Shown: positions 22,966 to 35,186 of the stretch, one piece after another
Position numbering within the stretch: position 1 is the stretch's first letter
Layout: the number at the start of each line of letters is the position of its first letter
DNA from: Valencia hispanica
Lineage: Eukaryota; Chordata; Actinopteri; Cyprinodontiformes; Valenciidae
Direction: 5' to 3'
Assembly (NCBI GenBank): GCA_963556495.2
Contig: OY747716.1
Span: 33,163,818 to 33,227,817 of the forward strand
DNA: 64,000 bases
Translations under genes and position numbers: made by a program
Notes under the pieces: model-generated
Told to the model about the DNA's origin: nothing
The model's input: only the letters and a program-made list of their open reading frames with translations
The model's database searches: none

Positions 22966-24027
22966 TTTACACTTTGGTAAATCCAATTTAAAATTAGAAG
23001 ATTACATTTTCATCCCTTCAGGACAAGCAGGAGGCTTTGGTTTAGACCATTCTGTAAATAAAAGCGGAGAATACAGGACAGAAATGGTGTGGCACTCTCA
23101 TTCTTTCCACAGGCATTCCAGGGTGTGAGAGGTTTTACGACAACTTCTGTGAATTTGCATAATCCTGCATAAATCACCATGGGGCAAACAGCAGACGTCA
23201 ACAGTTTTTTGCCAGCGGGGGTTGATGCGTCTCCATCTCAATGGCTCACAACAGAGGCAGAAAATGAAGGTGGAGAACTGTAGCATTCTCGTCCTGCTGA
23301 ACACCTAAAGCTTCTCTCAATGGCCTCAAAAGGATTTGGTGCATTTAATTTCAAAATTAATATCTAAAAAAATATTTAGCAGTAAAAACAAGAAACCAAA
23401 GGTAAATTGCTCAAGTAATACATCTTCAGATTTTTTAAAGTGGGGTGTATTTAAGAGGCTATGAGCAGCCAGTATTTTACCTGAAATAACTGTCTATCGG
23501 TGTACTTGATTTACATTCTGAAGTACAAATGTCAGAGTTCAATGTCGTAAAAATTAAAGTGTCACCAAAGTGTGGCTTGCAACTTGGAAAGTCGTCAGTC
23601 CCTGGGCTGCCCAAGGCCAATATCCAAGAGGGTTCCTCGGCATAAGTAACTTTGGCAAAATAGGTTGAAACTCATCTTTCCCCCCTTCAGTCAACTAAAA
23701 ATATATTTATGCCACGTAAAAAATTTTTTTAAATTGGGTATCAGTTCATGCAAATGCTATTTTAAAAACCTTTAAACTGCCATCACAGTTGTATTAGAGG
23801 GATATTGACCATCCCATGATTATTTACAATGAAGATTGTACATTGACCTCTGTAACAATGACATCAACATTTAAACATTATAGCATAATAGAACATGTTA
23901 AGCATATTCAGCTAAAGTAATTATCTGATGAAAAATTCAAGACAGTGTACAAATCATTAAAGCAAAACAAATCCAAACCACTTTGACATATTTATCTTTT
24001 ATGCCTGTTTGTCTGGGCGGATACACT
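22966..24027. other. Intergenic between TGIF1 and DLGAP1
   Basis: AT-rich non-coding DNA. A short piece at 23440-23510 (GTGGGGTGTATTTAAGAGGC ... TTTTACCTGA) may be a further decayed copy of family A. Nothing else is recognised. Confidence 0.45.
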
Positions 24028-24600
24028 TAAAAGGATAGTTCTGAATTTCTCACGTGAGATTAAAGTGAGTAAAAGCAGTTAACATCTTACCTGCAACAGA
24101 TGAGTCTTTTAGCATCTTCATTTAGTATAAATTCAGATTAGCTGGCATCGGAGGCTGAAGCTCTTAGTTCAAGAAGGGCCAAGACCAAGTTCTACCATCT
24201 TAAAACAACTCCAATCTTTCTGTTGATATGAAAACTATTTAATGGAAAAAAATTTAACATGTTTACACTGAGCAGTTATTCACATAAAATTAAGCAATTC
24301 TTTTATAGCCAATGCAGGTAGAGGGCAGTGCTCCAAAAATGTTTTTCCTGTGTGAAACATTTAAGATCAGAGTCACGGTACATAGAATAAAAGTACATCT
24401 AATATAAAAGTAAAGTGTTTTTAAGGGAACACTGGTTCACTGATGTTTACACTTCTTTACTTTTGCATTAGGTAGCTACTCTGACCAATACATTTTAAAT
24501 TCCGTTTTCAATACATGAGATCATTGGTGGTGCACTCCCTCCATCCTACAGTTACCACCCAATTAAATCATTAGCATGGTTAAAGGTTCATAGTATTGTG
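24028..24600 (+). repeat. Dispersed repeat family A, copy 3
   Basis: Starts AAAAGGATAGTTCTGAATTT, followed by GCAGTTAACATCTTACCTGC, GATGAGTCTTTTAGCATCTT and GTATAAATTCAGATTAGCTG. The interior near 24472-24545 matches copy 2. The right end is not identified, so the end coordinate is approximate. Confidence 0.55.
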
Positions 24601-26190
24601 ATTGAAAACTTTTTTTTTTCCTTTTGATGCTTTCTATTTAACAGTATTTGCTTTAATGAAATGGTTGCACACTGCTAACTACCACCATCTTCAGAGTAAA
24701 TAACCATAGACTATAAATAACTGAACTGGAAGGTTTAACGTTTTCCAAAGCATCCTTCGGATAAATCCTCATATTTGTAAAAATTCTAGTCATTTTAACA
24801 TGCCAAAAAACGAGTTGTATTGGCCCTACCCTGACTAGCCATTAGCTCAAAAGCCAAACGGTTTAAATCAGCTATTTAAAATATATTAAAATTATAAAAT
24901 GAAAAAAAGTTATCTTGTTCTGAGGATATCAATGATGTAATATTTTTCCTTCAGTTATGATATATTAGTATGTGTGTAGTCAAATAATTGGACCTGATAG
25001 TACATACAACTCTTGAAAGGTACAACAGTAAACACTCAATTAATATGTTAGAGTGGAATCATGATTTTGTACACTGAGAAAAGAAAACTATTTTCTTGTT
25101 TTCAGTTTTTCGTAGCAACAGATTAGTGATCCACATATTGGTTCCTGTGAGACCTCAGTTAAGTGTGTGGAAGTGTTTTGAGTCTCACGTTTTCAATTAT
25201 AAGTGACAGTTTTCATAGTTTATAATCAAGGTGAGGGATGTAATCACTAATAAATGTTTAAGCAGACATTCAGGAACAGTAGTTACAACCCACCAAGTTA
25301 AAGCATCCACATGGTAGAAGACTTTGGCCCAGGGTGCACACAAAAACAACATCCTCTCACAACCATCACAGCGCACATCCCTGACCCCAATTCTGACCAC
25401 CGAGACCAACGTGCCTCCCTCTCAGCACGACTGATGTGTGAGTGACAAATCACCAGAAGCTGCGCTGTATACAGGAGCATCAAGGGTAAACCGAGCCCAA
25501 GAGTGCCGTCTAATTATGGGGCTCTGCCCCTGCGGAAGGGGAACCGCCCAAAAACGGCCTACTAATCTGCTTCATTATATTACAATTGAAAACACATGTG
25601 GAGATGGGAAAAGAAGAAATGAATACAACAAAATAACAGCAATGACTCGTTTCTTTAATGCTGATAAGAGCTTATACATGTGCCATAACATCAACAGTGT
25701 AATATAATTACAAAATGTATATTTGCTCAATATGTTATTCATGTGTTTTAGTTTACATTTACATAGGGAAACATTCATTTATGTACAAATATTTATCTGA
25801 CCAACCACAAATGCACCCCAAATTATAATATCATCAAAAAGTTTAATTTTAATTATTCAAGTCAAAAGTAGAAATTCGTATACATTTACACCGTACAGTG
25901 ATTGTGAAAGTGTTAATTTCTCTTAATTTTAATGATTTACAGCCAATGGACACCCATAATTTCAGCTAATTAAGTTTATCAGAAAATTATGTTGCTGGTC
26001 CATTTACCCCCCCCCCCCCCTGGATCTAGGAGTGGTAACCCACCCCAATCAATAGTGCTTCAGATCAAACTTGAAAAATCAGTGGCATTTGCTTTTAAAG
26101 GCTCAGTGTCAATACTTTCTCAGAATTCGGACTTCTAGGGACCTTGCAATAATTCATGCAAAAGAGGCCCAACCAAGAATGAAGTGTGTA
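24601..26190. other. Intergenic, nothing recognised
   Basis: AT-rich DNA with a 14-base C run at 26007-26020. A more GC-rich patch at 25310-25570 has short open frames on both strands but no recognisable protein. Confidence 0.5.
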
Positions 26191-26396
26191 CAGGTCCTTC
26201 TCAAAAAATTTGCATATTGTGATAAAGTTCATTCTTTTCCATAATGTAATGATAAAAATTAAACTTTCATATATTTTAGATTCATTGCACACCAACTGAA
26301 ATATTTCAGGTCTTTTATTGTTTTAAAACTGATGATTTTGGCATACAGCTCATGAAAACCCAAAATTCCTATCTCAAATTTTTTGAGAAGGACCTG
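26191..26396. mobile_element. Tc1/mariner-type MITE, 206 bp
   Basis: Starts CAGGTCCTTCTCAAAAAATT and ends with its exact reverse complement; 22 terminal bases are perfectly inverted. TA dinucleotides flank both ends (26189-26190 and 26397-26398), the mariner-type target. The body, TTGTGATAAAGTTCATTCTT and GATGATTTTGGCATACAGCT, resembles the ends of the larger element at 60145-61677, so it is likely an internally deleted relative. Confidence 0.9.
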
Positions 26397-26398
26397 TA

Positions 26399-28689
26399 CA
26401 TGGGCATTGCTTTCAGTATCCCTGGGATTAGGTATTCAACCTCATTTTTAAATGGTGTGATTTAGTGTTCAAATTTTCTGACAAACAACTTTGTGCTTTT
26501 ATTAGCTGTAATTGATAATCATCAAAATGAATAGAAATAAAAACTATATCACTATGTGCAACTAATCTATAGAAGTTTCCCTTTTTATACCGAATCACTA
26601 AAATAGGTTAAGTTTTCAAAGATATTTTAATTTATTGAGAGGCTGGTGTACATCACAAGCTTCAGAAGTGCTAGGATTGCTGCCCACAAATCAACATTCT
26701 GGTTTCTAATTCCCTGCTATAACAGGAGGGTTATACTGATATGTTATAATTATAAATGTACGGTAAATAGAGAATCTATCTTGTACCAGACAATTTAATC
26801 CAAACACAAGTTTAAGAGTAAAAAACAAACAAAAAAACAAAAATGGCTTTGACTTAACGTGTTATGTGTATTCTCTAAAATTTTATCCATCCAGCTAAAG
26901 GAAATACATCACTTCTGTCACAAATTACTTTTTCCTCAATGGAAACTTAAGGTAGCTGTTTAATAAGGTAAAATAGCAGGATTAAATGTATTCCCGCGTG
27001 TTCAATGGCACAGACATTATCAGACCAACACAGATAAACTAAATTACACGTGACATCCTGCTGTTCTGTTAGCTAAAATAATAAAAATGACTATAGTCCG
27101 GATCAGGATTGTCTCCACATTCAAGCAGCTGACAAAAATGCCTTGTTACACTTGAAGAAAGTTGGATCAAGTTTCCCCAACAGGGAATTGTTTTCAGAAT
27201 ATGGCAGAACATGTTTTCAGTTTAATTAGGATAATCCCCATGAGAAGGATTGCATACAGCAAGAGATGGAACTTTGGGTTACATAGAGGTGTATTTTTAT
27301 TAGAATAAATTCAGTAATTAAATTAAATAGTTAAATTCATACATAAATTAATTACACATACAGTGATATATTTCAACACATTTTAAACATTATACTTTAT
27401 AAGTAATAAAAAAATTATTCTAGTTTGAATTCAAATATTTCACAAGTTCAAATATTATTATTTTTTAAAAGATCCTAATCTACTTATAGCCTCTGCCACA
27501 GTTTTTCCTTCCACTCAACTTTCCCTTAATACTCCTTGACCCAGCTCTCTGAAAGGCAGCTTCTTTAGCAGAAACCTTTTCGGTGTTATGCTCCTGATGT
27601 AACTGGAACACTGGTAAATGAACAGTTTCCCTTATGCCTGTGTATGGTATCAAATGGTCATAACATAACTATACTGTATTAAAATGACCAAAAACAAATG
27701 CTTGAAATATATCACTCTGTGATGATTTTTTAAAATTCCTGTAATAAATCAACTTTTCCATAATATTCTAATTTATTTAGATTTACCAAAACACTCATAT
27801 GAAATCAGACACCCACACACGCACGCATACACACACACATGCACTCAACATGCCCCTTCCCCTGAGACTACTGTTGTGCTCAACTATTGTAGTAGAAATT
27901 AAGGCTGATCACGGAAACAGAAAAAAATCCAAAAAGGTGCCTTTCATGCAGAAGAGCCAATAAATAAACTCCAAACACAGTATAAGGGCCGTGTTGTTAG
28001 TGCATATTAATATTTATAATAATAACCCCAATGTCAATAAACAGTCATTCCCCCAATCAATAAATTAAACATGAATACAAAATATTTGAAATTGATTGAT
28101 TCTTCTGTATGACCTTCAGTAGTTGCTTCATTTGGAGGCAGAGATGCACACACAGTGAGGAGAAATAGTCCCTTTCCTCTTCTCTAGACTCAATACTACC
28201 ATAAAACATCTCTTGGCTAAAAATGACATTTAAGAAAAATATAGTACAACTACATTGTATTGTACCAAATATCAGTATTTTAGCTTAGTCTGATACACAG
28301 GAGGAGTGTGAACACAACATTTGTTTAGGAATAAACGTGTAAAAAAAAGACAAAAAACAAAGCGTCCACATGCGAGTCTTGTTAGGTTATACTTGTGTGT
28401 CCTTTTTACAGACATGTTTTTCTGAGTTTAAAACGAGACAGGACGGTTGGTTTGTTGATGCTGCTACCTTGACAGTCGGGACTCTTTAGGCTCTAGAAAA
28501 ATAGGAAGCACTTTTGAGATCTGAATGAAAGCACACGCTCCTTATGACACTCGTACTCACAGATTTACATTTGTGGTTCTTTCAAAAGAAGAACTGCAGT
28601 CCCAACTGCTAGGCTTCACATAGACTAGAAAAATCCAGCCTTTTGATCTGCCCCAATACATCTTAAAAAGACATCTATTTGTGCCAAAT
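26399..28689. other. Intergenic or DLGAP1 3' UTR, nothing recognised
   Basis: AT-rich sequence. A short CA-rich stretch lies near 27810-27845. Candidate minus-strand AATAAA signals at 27296-27301 and 26631-26636 could end a long DLGAP1 3' UTR, but there is no direct support. Confidence 0.4.
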
Positions 28690-29365
28690 ACATTGCCTTG
28701 CAAGAGTGTTCAAATGCTTTGAACTTTTTCTTAATGTCACATTGCAACCACAAACATTTGTTCTATGTGATAGTGAAGTGAATGAAAAAAAATACACAGC
28801 TTTACAAACATTTCACACCTAGAAATCTGAAGCAGCCGAGTTCCAAAGCTCAGGTGTGAGAATCTGTCGACAGGACAACTATTAGTCGTGCACTTTCTAA
28901 ATCAAAACAAAAACTGAAATTTGTGGCCCAAAAATCCTTTAAGAAAATTTGTGAAAGGATGCAAATAACTTCACACTGGGCGGAGAGGCATGTGGCACTT
29001 AAAATTTTCATTTGAACCCCCCCATAAAATCATGTGTTATTTTCTTTTTACTTTACGTTATGCAATAGAATTGCGAATACACTATCCCACACTGAAACAT
29101 GGCGGTGGCAGCATCATGCTGTGGAGATGCAAGACCCCACAACATATCCACATGCAACACACAATACATGGTAGAATATTAACAATTTATATCACCATAT
29201 TAGACGATTGGTGGCAGCATCATGGTGTGGGAATGCTTTTCTTCGTTGTAAAAGCCTTACTTTGTGCTGGAATATAACATAAAACCTCATTTTGAAATTT
29301 GTGACTGTAATGTGACAAAATGTAAAAAAGTGCAAGGGGTACGAACTCTTTCTCATGTAGTATCA
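28690..29365 (+). mobile_element. Tc1-like transposon relic, internally deleted
   Basis: The left end (TTGCCTTGCAAGAGTGTTCA ... AATGTCACATTGCAACCACA) is inverted at the right end (TTTGTGACTGTAATGTGACA ... TACGAACTCTTTC), giving degraded inverted repeats. Between them a transposase scrap, [17 protein letters not shown], reads on the plus strand near 29082-29130. Most of the coding region is gone. Confidence 0.75.
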
Positions 29366-29670
29366 GGCCACTTAATAGAAGAGGCTGTGGTTTAGACAAA
29401 TCTTTATGAGTAATGAGCAGGATTGCTACATCAAAGCTGGGAAAAAGGAAATGAGGGTGGCGGCAGATATATAAATAATTCAATAAATACTGTAAATGTA
29501 CATTTCTTGTTCAGACACCTTCCACGGCGAGAGAGCCCACAGTGATCTGGAAAGTTGGCAGAAAAGGTGATTATATTACTTTAGCACCCTAGCCTTACCA
29601 TTCAGTGCTACTACAGTGTTTATGAGACAGTGTAGAATATTAGACGTGTAGGCGTACGCATCCGTGCGTC
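29366..29670 (-). other. DLGAP1: DLGAP1 3' UTR, proximal part
   Basis: About 300 bases immediately downstream of the DLGAP1 stop. No poly(A) signal was recognised here, so the transcript probably runs further left. Confidence 0.5.
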
Positions 29671-29886
29671 TCAGAGTCTGGTCTGAGCCTCGGGAATATA
29701 GATCTCGATGCTGTCTGCGCTCTCAGTGGCTGAGCTCTGCCGCACAGACGCGGCACGTTTGGCAGCGAGCAAGCGCTTGCGAGCCTCCAGGCGCTGGCGC
29801 TCGGAGCTCTCCAGCGAGCGGTCCCTAGCCAGAGGTGGGTGGCCCTTCAGGGGCTTCTTTGGCACAGGGGGGGGCATCCTTCTCTC
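29671..29886 (-). CDS. DLGAP1: DLGAP1 last coding exon: Pro-rich motif and PDZ ligand
   Basis: 216 bases on the minus strand, from acceptor TGTCCAG to the stop TGA (29671-29673). It encodes ERRMPPPVPKKP, a class II SH3-type proline motif, then RDRSLESSERQRLEARKRLL and ending SIEIYIPEAQTRL. The final QTRL is the type I PDZ ligand that binds Shank in SAPAP/GKAP proteins. The exon starts in phase 0. DLGAP1 is a postsynaptic scaffold linking PSD-95 (through its N-terminal repeats, outside this window) to Shank. DLGAP1 is preferred over its paralogues because of the adjacent TGIF1 and the upstream exons. In human the two genes are likewise convergent neighbours. Confidence 0.96.
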   Translation of the reverse strand, partial: ERRMPPPVPKKPLKGHPPLARDRSLESSERQRLEARKRLLAAKRAASVRQSSATESADSIEIYIPEAQTRL

Positions 29887-30362
29887 CTGGACAGGAATGA
29901 CAAACAGTCTTAAAGCTGGGATCCCTCGGGGGCAGGCTGAAGCTATACAAGCAGGACAACTACAAGTTTGTTTGAAGGTTATGCAGAGCAGTTGGCGGCA
30001 TAATGTGAGAGCATGCAATCTCGAATGAGGTTATGGTTCACGGTGGCAGCCATTTGTGTGGGGTAAGAGAGCACGATGGTGGCCTTTATGTGAGGTAAAA
30101 AGACCATTGGAGATGGACTGGCCCCAACGGTGCATGGCAGGTAGAGTGGCTTCTCATAAGCAGCTCACTGTCAACAATGAGATAGAGCAAAACACACAAG
30201 ACAAGTAGCGGCGTCAGGCAGGCAACACGTATATGCATGCTACAACAAAGCCAATATGACAGCAGAAAGCATGCAAGGTTACTGAAGCATTCCAAATTCA
30301 TAGTAAGGCTAAGCATTTAAGATTTACTCTGTGAACTTCACGTGTGCCGCATGTGTGCGCAC
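29887..30362 (-). other. DLGAP1: DLGAP1 intron between exons 29671-29886 and 30363-30515
   Basis: 476-base GT-AG intron (donor GTGCGC, acceptor TGTCCAG on the minus strand). No repeat or other gene recognised. Confidence 0.85.
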
Positions 30363-30515
30363 CTGAATTTCTGGGGGGGTCAGAGGTTTCCAGTTGTTGG
30401 CTTTGAGCTGGTGTAGTTCATCAAACTTCAGACTAATGTTCTCGATGGACAGCTGGAGCATGTCCCAGAAACCAGCCAGATCCTGAGAGACGGGCCGCAG
30501 GTGTGCATTTGGGTT
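30363..30515 (-). CDS. DLGAP1: DLGAP1 exon: GKAP homology domain, second half
   Basis: 153 bases, exactly 51 codons, phase 0 on both sides, beginning NPNAHLRPVSQDLAGFWDML and continuing QLSIENISLKFDELHQLKAN. This is the most conserved core of the C-terminal GKAP homology (GH1) helical domain. Acceptor TATGTCAG and donor CAG|GTGCGC fit consensus. Confidence 0.96.
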
Positions 30516-30739
30516 CTGACATATACACATGAACACAAGCATGCAGACAAATACTGTTTATATGCCTGATTACTCACAGTTTTGGCTATTATTTTTCTAC
30601 TGGTAGATTATTTGGAATTTGAATGAGACGGCGTTTATCAGACACTTAGCATCATACTGTAATTAGTGGAGAATGGGCTGCTTTCAGTATGTGCCTTGAC
30701 AACAACAATACCCATTGCTTTTCTTCAAACAAGTGGTGA

Positions 30740-31085
30740 TGAAGAAGCTATTTTTTAAATCGTTCATTTTTTTAGGGTTTTTTTCACCTTACAACTACAA
30801 ACTAACATATTTTTTGGGGCTTTTACATGGTTTTACAACAAAGGGCAGAACATCATCACAAAGTGGAAGGAGAATGACTGCTGAATAGTTTTTACAAATA
30901 AAAATCTGAAAGCTATTGCTCATTATTCTCAGTGAAATAATCAAAGTCAGACAAGACGGAGAACACCACTCTAACACATGAATATGCTTTGTTCTAAACC
31001 ATTATATTGGAGCTCTGGCTGTATGTTATGTATTGCTGGAACGCGAACCTCCGCCCCAGCTTACAGTCTTTTGTAGCCTTTAGCA
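30740..31085 (-). mobile_element. Tc1-like relic in DLGAP1 intron
   Basis: Left part resembles a Tc1 terminal region (CACCTTACAACTACAAACTA, AACATCATCACAAAGTGGAA). The right part, CTCTAACACATGAATATG and GCTGGAACGCGAACCTCCG, matches the reversed transposase text of the element at 12231-13429. It is strongly decayed and deleted. Confidence 0.65.
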
Positions 31086-31207
31086 CATGGGTGTCCAGCT
31101 TCAGTCCTGAAGGAAATTTTCAGGCTGGTAATTTTACTTCTACCTGAGTAAAATTTCATAACTTTTACTCGAGTAGAATATTTTACTACTCTTTCCACCT
31201 CTGCTCA

Positions 31208-31446
31208 TGTTGGGGAGACTGTGTCTCAGTAGGTAGAGCAGTTGTCGTAGGTTCAATTCCAACTTCCTACAGTCACATGTTGATCTGCCCCTGGGCAAGG
31301 CACTTAACCCTAAGTTGCCTACCGAGCTCTGTATTGGTGTACGAATGTCTGCGTGTTTGTGAGTGCAGATGGGTGAATGTGGATCCAGTGTAAAGCTTTG
31401 AGTGGTCAGTATGACTAGAAAAACACTATAAAAGTTCAGTCAATTT
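31208..31446 (+). mobile_element. tRNA-derived SINE
   Basis: The tRNA-like head has an A box (TCAGTAGGTAGAG, 31226-31238) and B box (GGTTCAATTCC, 31250-31260). The body CCTGGGCAAGGCACTTAACC and GGTGAATGTGGATCCAGTGT and the tail AAAGCTTTGAGTGGTCAGTA and CACTATAAAAGTTCAGTC match a very common teleost SINE. Preceding bases 31130-31200 (CTTTTACTCGAGTAGAATAT) look like a separate short repeat. Confidence 0.85.
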
Positions 31447-32041
31447 CTTCGAGCCCTTCAAAGAATAGCTGAATTCGTATTGGGAATATTACACTCTGTT
31501 TAATAGCTAGGGGTTATCTAGATTTTACTCAGGGGTATCAGTGTAACAGGTGCGCAATACAAATGCACATGAGACTTTTCAGATTTTTATTTGTGAACAT
31601 TTCTGAAAACCATGTATCATCTTCCTTCCATGTCACAATTGTGTTCAACTCAGAGGTTGTTGTATCACAAAAAAAGTTTGCTGTCATGTGACAAAGGGGT
31701 ATGAATAGAAAAACATACAAAACAGAACAAAAAAACTTAATTTCACAATTTCTCTCCAATAGCTAGTTGTTGTTTTTTTGGTAAGTAAGACAAGTGCAAC
31801 AAAGGGTATGGAGTTTTTTGTATCTTCAAGTGTCGGAATTCAAAGATCCATCTTCATCAGGCTACTACTTAAACTCAGCAAGTTATTATGTATGTGATTG
31901 ATGGAATAGATGGAATGTCTACACTGGATGCATAGTAAATGACTGCTAGTCTGGCCTGTCAGCATGATTTGTGCAGGATGATGTCAGCGTAAAAGGGGGA
32001 AAGAGAGGGGGACGGCATGCAGACGATGAGGTGACACATAC

Positions 32042-32133
32042 CAGATTCTCCTCACACAGCTCCCGGAACTGCTGAAACTTCTGGGACATCAGCAGCTGGG
32101 CACTCCCCACTGCACTGCGGATCTTCCCTAGGA
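32042..32133 (-). CDS. DLGAP1: DLGAP1 exon: GKAP homology domain, first half
   Basis: 92 bases, encoding the end of a split Val codon and then LGKIRSAVGSAQLLMSQKFQ and QFRELCEENL. Acceptor TTCTGCAG, donor CTG|GTATGT. The first two bases complete a codon begun by the G at 33160; phase 0 follows to the next exon. Confidence 0.96.
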
Positions 32134-33159
32134 CTGCAGAAAAAGACACAGAAGCACATGCATGCACACACACACAGAAATACCAGACACACGCACACGC
32201 AATTCACAATGCAATTACTCACAGAGCTGCATACTGCAGGCATGCTGCACCACTCACAAGAGGGAGGTGCATTGGTAATGTAACAAAAGGACGGATGCTT
32301 TAGAAGATATAATCCATCCTGGAAAATGGAAAATTTGCTAAAATGACATATTTCTGCCCCATATTGTACATCATTGACAATGCAAGTTAAAATGCCACAT
32401 TTACAGTGTACAGATGTGTAACTACAGTCAATTTAAAATGCAAACATAAAAATGTGTGGCTCGGAGGCTGGTATTTGAGATAACAAAATATACACTGCAA
32501 TGCACAATTTTATCTCTATAAGAAAACAGTTGCCTGTAGAATCAGAACATGAGAAGGGGAGTAATGAATCGGCACTAAGTTTTCAGCTCCCTCGGGGTAT
32601 TTGTGTGCGTGTGTGTGTCTGGTAGCGTGGGATCTGGGAAAACATAACCTTGAGACACCCTCCCTGTTCTCTGCACTCTGTGAAAGAATCTTTAGCCTGG
32701 AACCAAAAACACTAGCTGCATAAGCAATGACATTTTCAGTAAGGCATGAAATCAGCTGCACAGTAAGGACAGGTATAAATACAGGGCCTCCTGCCCGGAG
32801 CTTGTTTACTCACACTGGTATGACCGTGCACGCAGAAGCTCCTCACGGGTTTTTTCAAGATCAAATACTTGCTTTGGAGCAACACTAAGGGAAGTCTGTT
32901 TGGGTGTAAGATCATTATACAGACTAGAAGACACATGTGTGGGTGGGGCCGCCAGTGGCCTATTGATAAGTATGCACAGTATGTCTGCAGAGGCCAGAGG
33001 GCCTGAGACAGGAACAAGCAGCTATTGTGGTCCAATACCATGAATACCAGCATACTCTAAATCTAGGGAGGATACAGTGATGGAAAACCACATCTCATAC
33101 TACTGTACAACTGATTTTCCTGTCCTCATATGACATTTAAATCAAGTTATCCAACTTAC
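32134..33159 (-). other. DLGAP1: DLGAP1 intron
   Basis: 1.0-kb GT-AG intron (donor GTAAGT). Contains CA/GT-rich stretches near 32150-32210 and 32600. No gene inside. Confidence 0.85.
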
Positions 33160-33569
33160 CCTCATCTGGCAGCTCATTCTCCACCTCATCCTTCTCCATC
33201 TGTCTGCACCAGCCCTCCATACGTTCCGTCTCGGCTTGCAGTAGCTTGAGGAACCAGCGGCCATCACGGGGGCACACCGATCGGCTCACGGCCTCCAGAG
33301 ACTTCACCCCCAGCGGCTCAGGAACGCTGTCCATCCAGGGGTCTGGGGGAGGCAGGATGGATGGGTCGAAGTCCACATCACCATACTCATCTGCAGCACA
33401 GGCATGGTAGTGGTTCCCAGAGCCCTGGATGCTAACGGTAGAGGTGGCGGCATCTCGCGAATGCTGGCGCGGCATGGTGGCGCACTGCCGCAGAGGGAGC
33501 TCGGGGGCATCAGCCGGGTCGTCGAGGTCTGCCTGTACAGCTGTAGTCACACTGTTGGACCGCGTCATC
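33160..33569 (-). CDS. DLGAP1: DLGAP1 exon: central acidic/Pro region and start of GH1
   Basis: 410 bases between acceptor ACCGCAG and donor GAGG|GTAAGT. It encodes MTRSNSVTTAVQADLD, then STVSIQGSGNHYHACAAD, FDPSILPPPDPWMDS and SVCPRDGRWFLKLLQAE, ending NELPDE. These blocks match DLGAP1 better than DLGAP2-4 in my recall. The WFLKLL motif at about residue 254 of this partial protein begins the GKAP homology domain. The first base completes a TGG codon from the 80-base exon, and the last base begins a Val codon. Confidence 0.96.
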
Positions 33570-33654
33570 CTGCGGTGACTAGAGACAGATGCAGGAACAA
33601 AGTAAGCTACCCCTTGACCATTTTAAATGTTTCACCATGTTAGAACCACACAAT

Positions 33655-34192
33655 TAATTTTTTTGAGATTTTAAGTAACAGATCATCACAAAGTAGTGGA
33701 TTATTGTAAATTGGAAGGAAAATGATATATGGTTTTCAATATCTTTAATATATTAAATCTGAAAAGTGTGGCATGCATTTATACTTAGCCCCCTTTATTA
33801 AGATACCATGAAGGGGATACAGCTAACATGTAAAAGAGTCATGTATCATTTTCCATCTGCTAAACAATTGTGCAGTGATTTACGTTGATCTATTGCAAGA
33901 AATCTAGATGTGGAAGAAGATAGTCAGTGGCACTAAAATGTAACTTTTTTGTATTCAATCAAGCATATGTGAACACAGCACCCCAGGATGAAACAAGGTG
34001 GGGGCAGCATCATGCTGTGGGGATGCAAAACCCGATACAGAACATCCATATGTGTGGTGGGACATTAACATGGACAATCACACAGCTTTATGTTGGTTTA
34101 TCACATAAAATCACAACAATAATAAGTTGATATTTGTGGTTGTAACATGAAATGTCTTGAACGGATGTGAATACTTTGGTAAGGCACTGTAT
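33655..34192 (+). mobile_element. Tc1-like relic in DLGAP1 intron
   Basis: Right end TGTGAATACTTTGGTAAGGC then ACTGTA is a Tc1 terminus. The interior has GATGAAACAAGGTGGGGGCA and GCATCATGCTGTGGGGATG, the trace of the GGGSIMLWG transposase motif on the plus strand. Most of the coding region is missing. Confidence 0.7.
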
Positions 34193-35186
34193 GTGAGTCC
34201 CTGGAGGTGCTGCAGAGAGTGAAAAACTGAAATCATGATTACAGCGACCTCTACGCAGTTCATGATAAATGGCTATTGTAGTGCACAACGTTTTGTGTAT
34301 GTGTGTGCGTGCATGGAGGGGGTGTTTTGTCACCTGTCTCATTCAGGAGCAATAGAGTGTGCAAACATCTGTCACACCGCAAGGACTGCTGCGGAGCTGA
34401 CGTGCATACACACAGTACAGACTCAAAAACACCCTCATTCACACACCTGGGAGGCTGCAGTGTAATGTTTGGCTCAGAGGCATTGTGCCACTGCCTGCCA
34501 GACGTTGCTAAGTTTTCTACACAATGTGAGTGTGAAGCCACACACACACAGACATAACACTGCTCAACAGCTCAGTAATGAACGAAATGCGGGAGGGATG
34601 CGGGCGTTAGGTTTGCATGGTCGCAATGGACGCATCAGTGACTCAATTGCCAAGCCTATTCAGTGCACTCTGACCCAAACATGACCACAGTCTTCTCACA
34701 CAAGAACCTAAGCCTGACCTGCCTGTACGAATGACCAACACTCCATCACGCCTGCCTCAGCCCACCTCCGGATGCACACTCCTCCTCCAGAAGCATTCAT
34801 CTTTAATCCCCTCCCTCCCTCCCTCATTCATCTCTCCTCTTCTGTGAGCAAGAGAGCAAGACCAGGGGGAGGGGCATCAGCCAGATCAAACAGCGTGTGT
34901 GTTTGCACTTCATGTGTGCATATAGGCAGCTCCGGTGTGTGTAAGTATGTGTGAAGAGCAGTTAAAGAGTAACTCCAGCGGGCAGGTGTTCACTTCTAAT
35001 GACTTTAGCTGAATTTCTACAACTTCCTGCTGGGGAAGAGAGAGACGAGGCAAAACACAGCCTAGACAGGTAGGTGTATTGATTAACAGGAGGCCCGAAA
35101 CAAGAGGAAGAAAGGCTTTTAAAGAGAGAGGCCAATAAATAAAAACAACCTGTGACATTTTGCAAAAGTTTAAAAACACTATTTCA

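Larger units (their letters stand above)
30516..32041 (-). other. DLGAP1: DLGAP1 intron with Tc1 relic and SINE
   Basis: 1.5-kb GT-AG intron hosting a Tc1 relic (30740-31085) and a tRNA-derived SINE (31208-31446). Confidence 0.85.

Noticed and set aside
31221..31290. tRNA-like A and B boxes
   Set aside because: Part of a SINE with a typical body and tail, not a functional tRNA gene; it does not fold into a full cloverleaf by eye.
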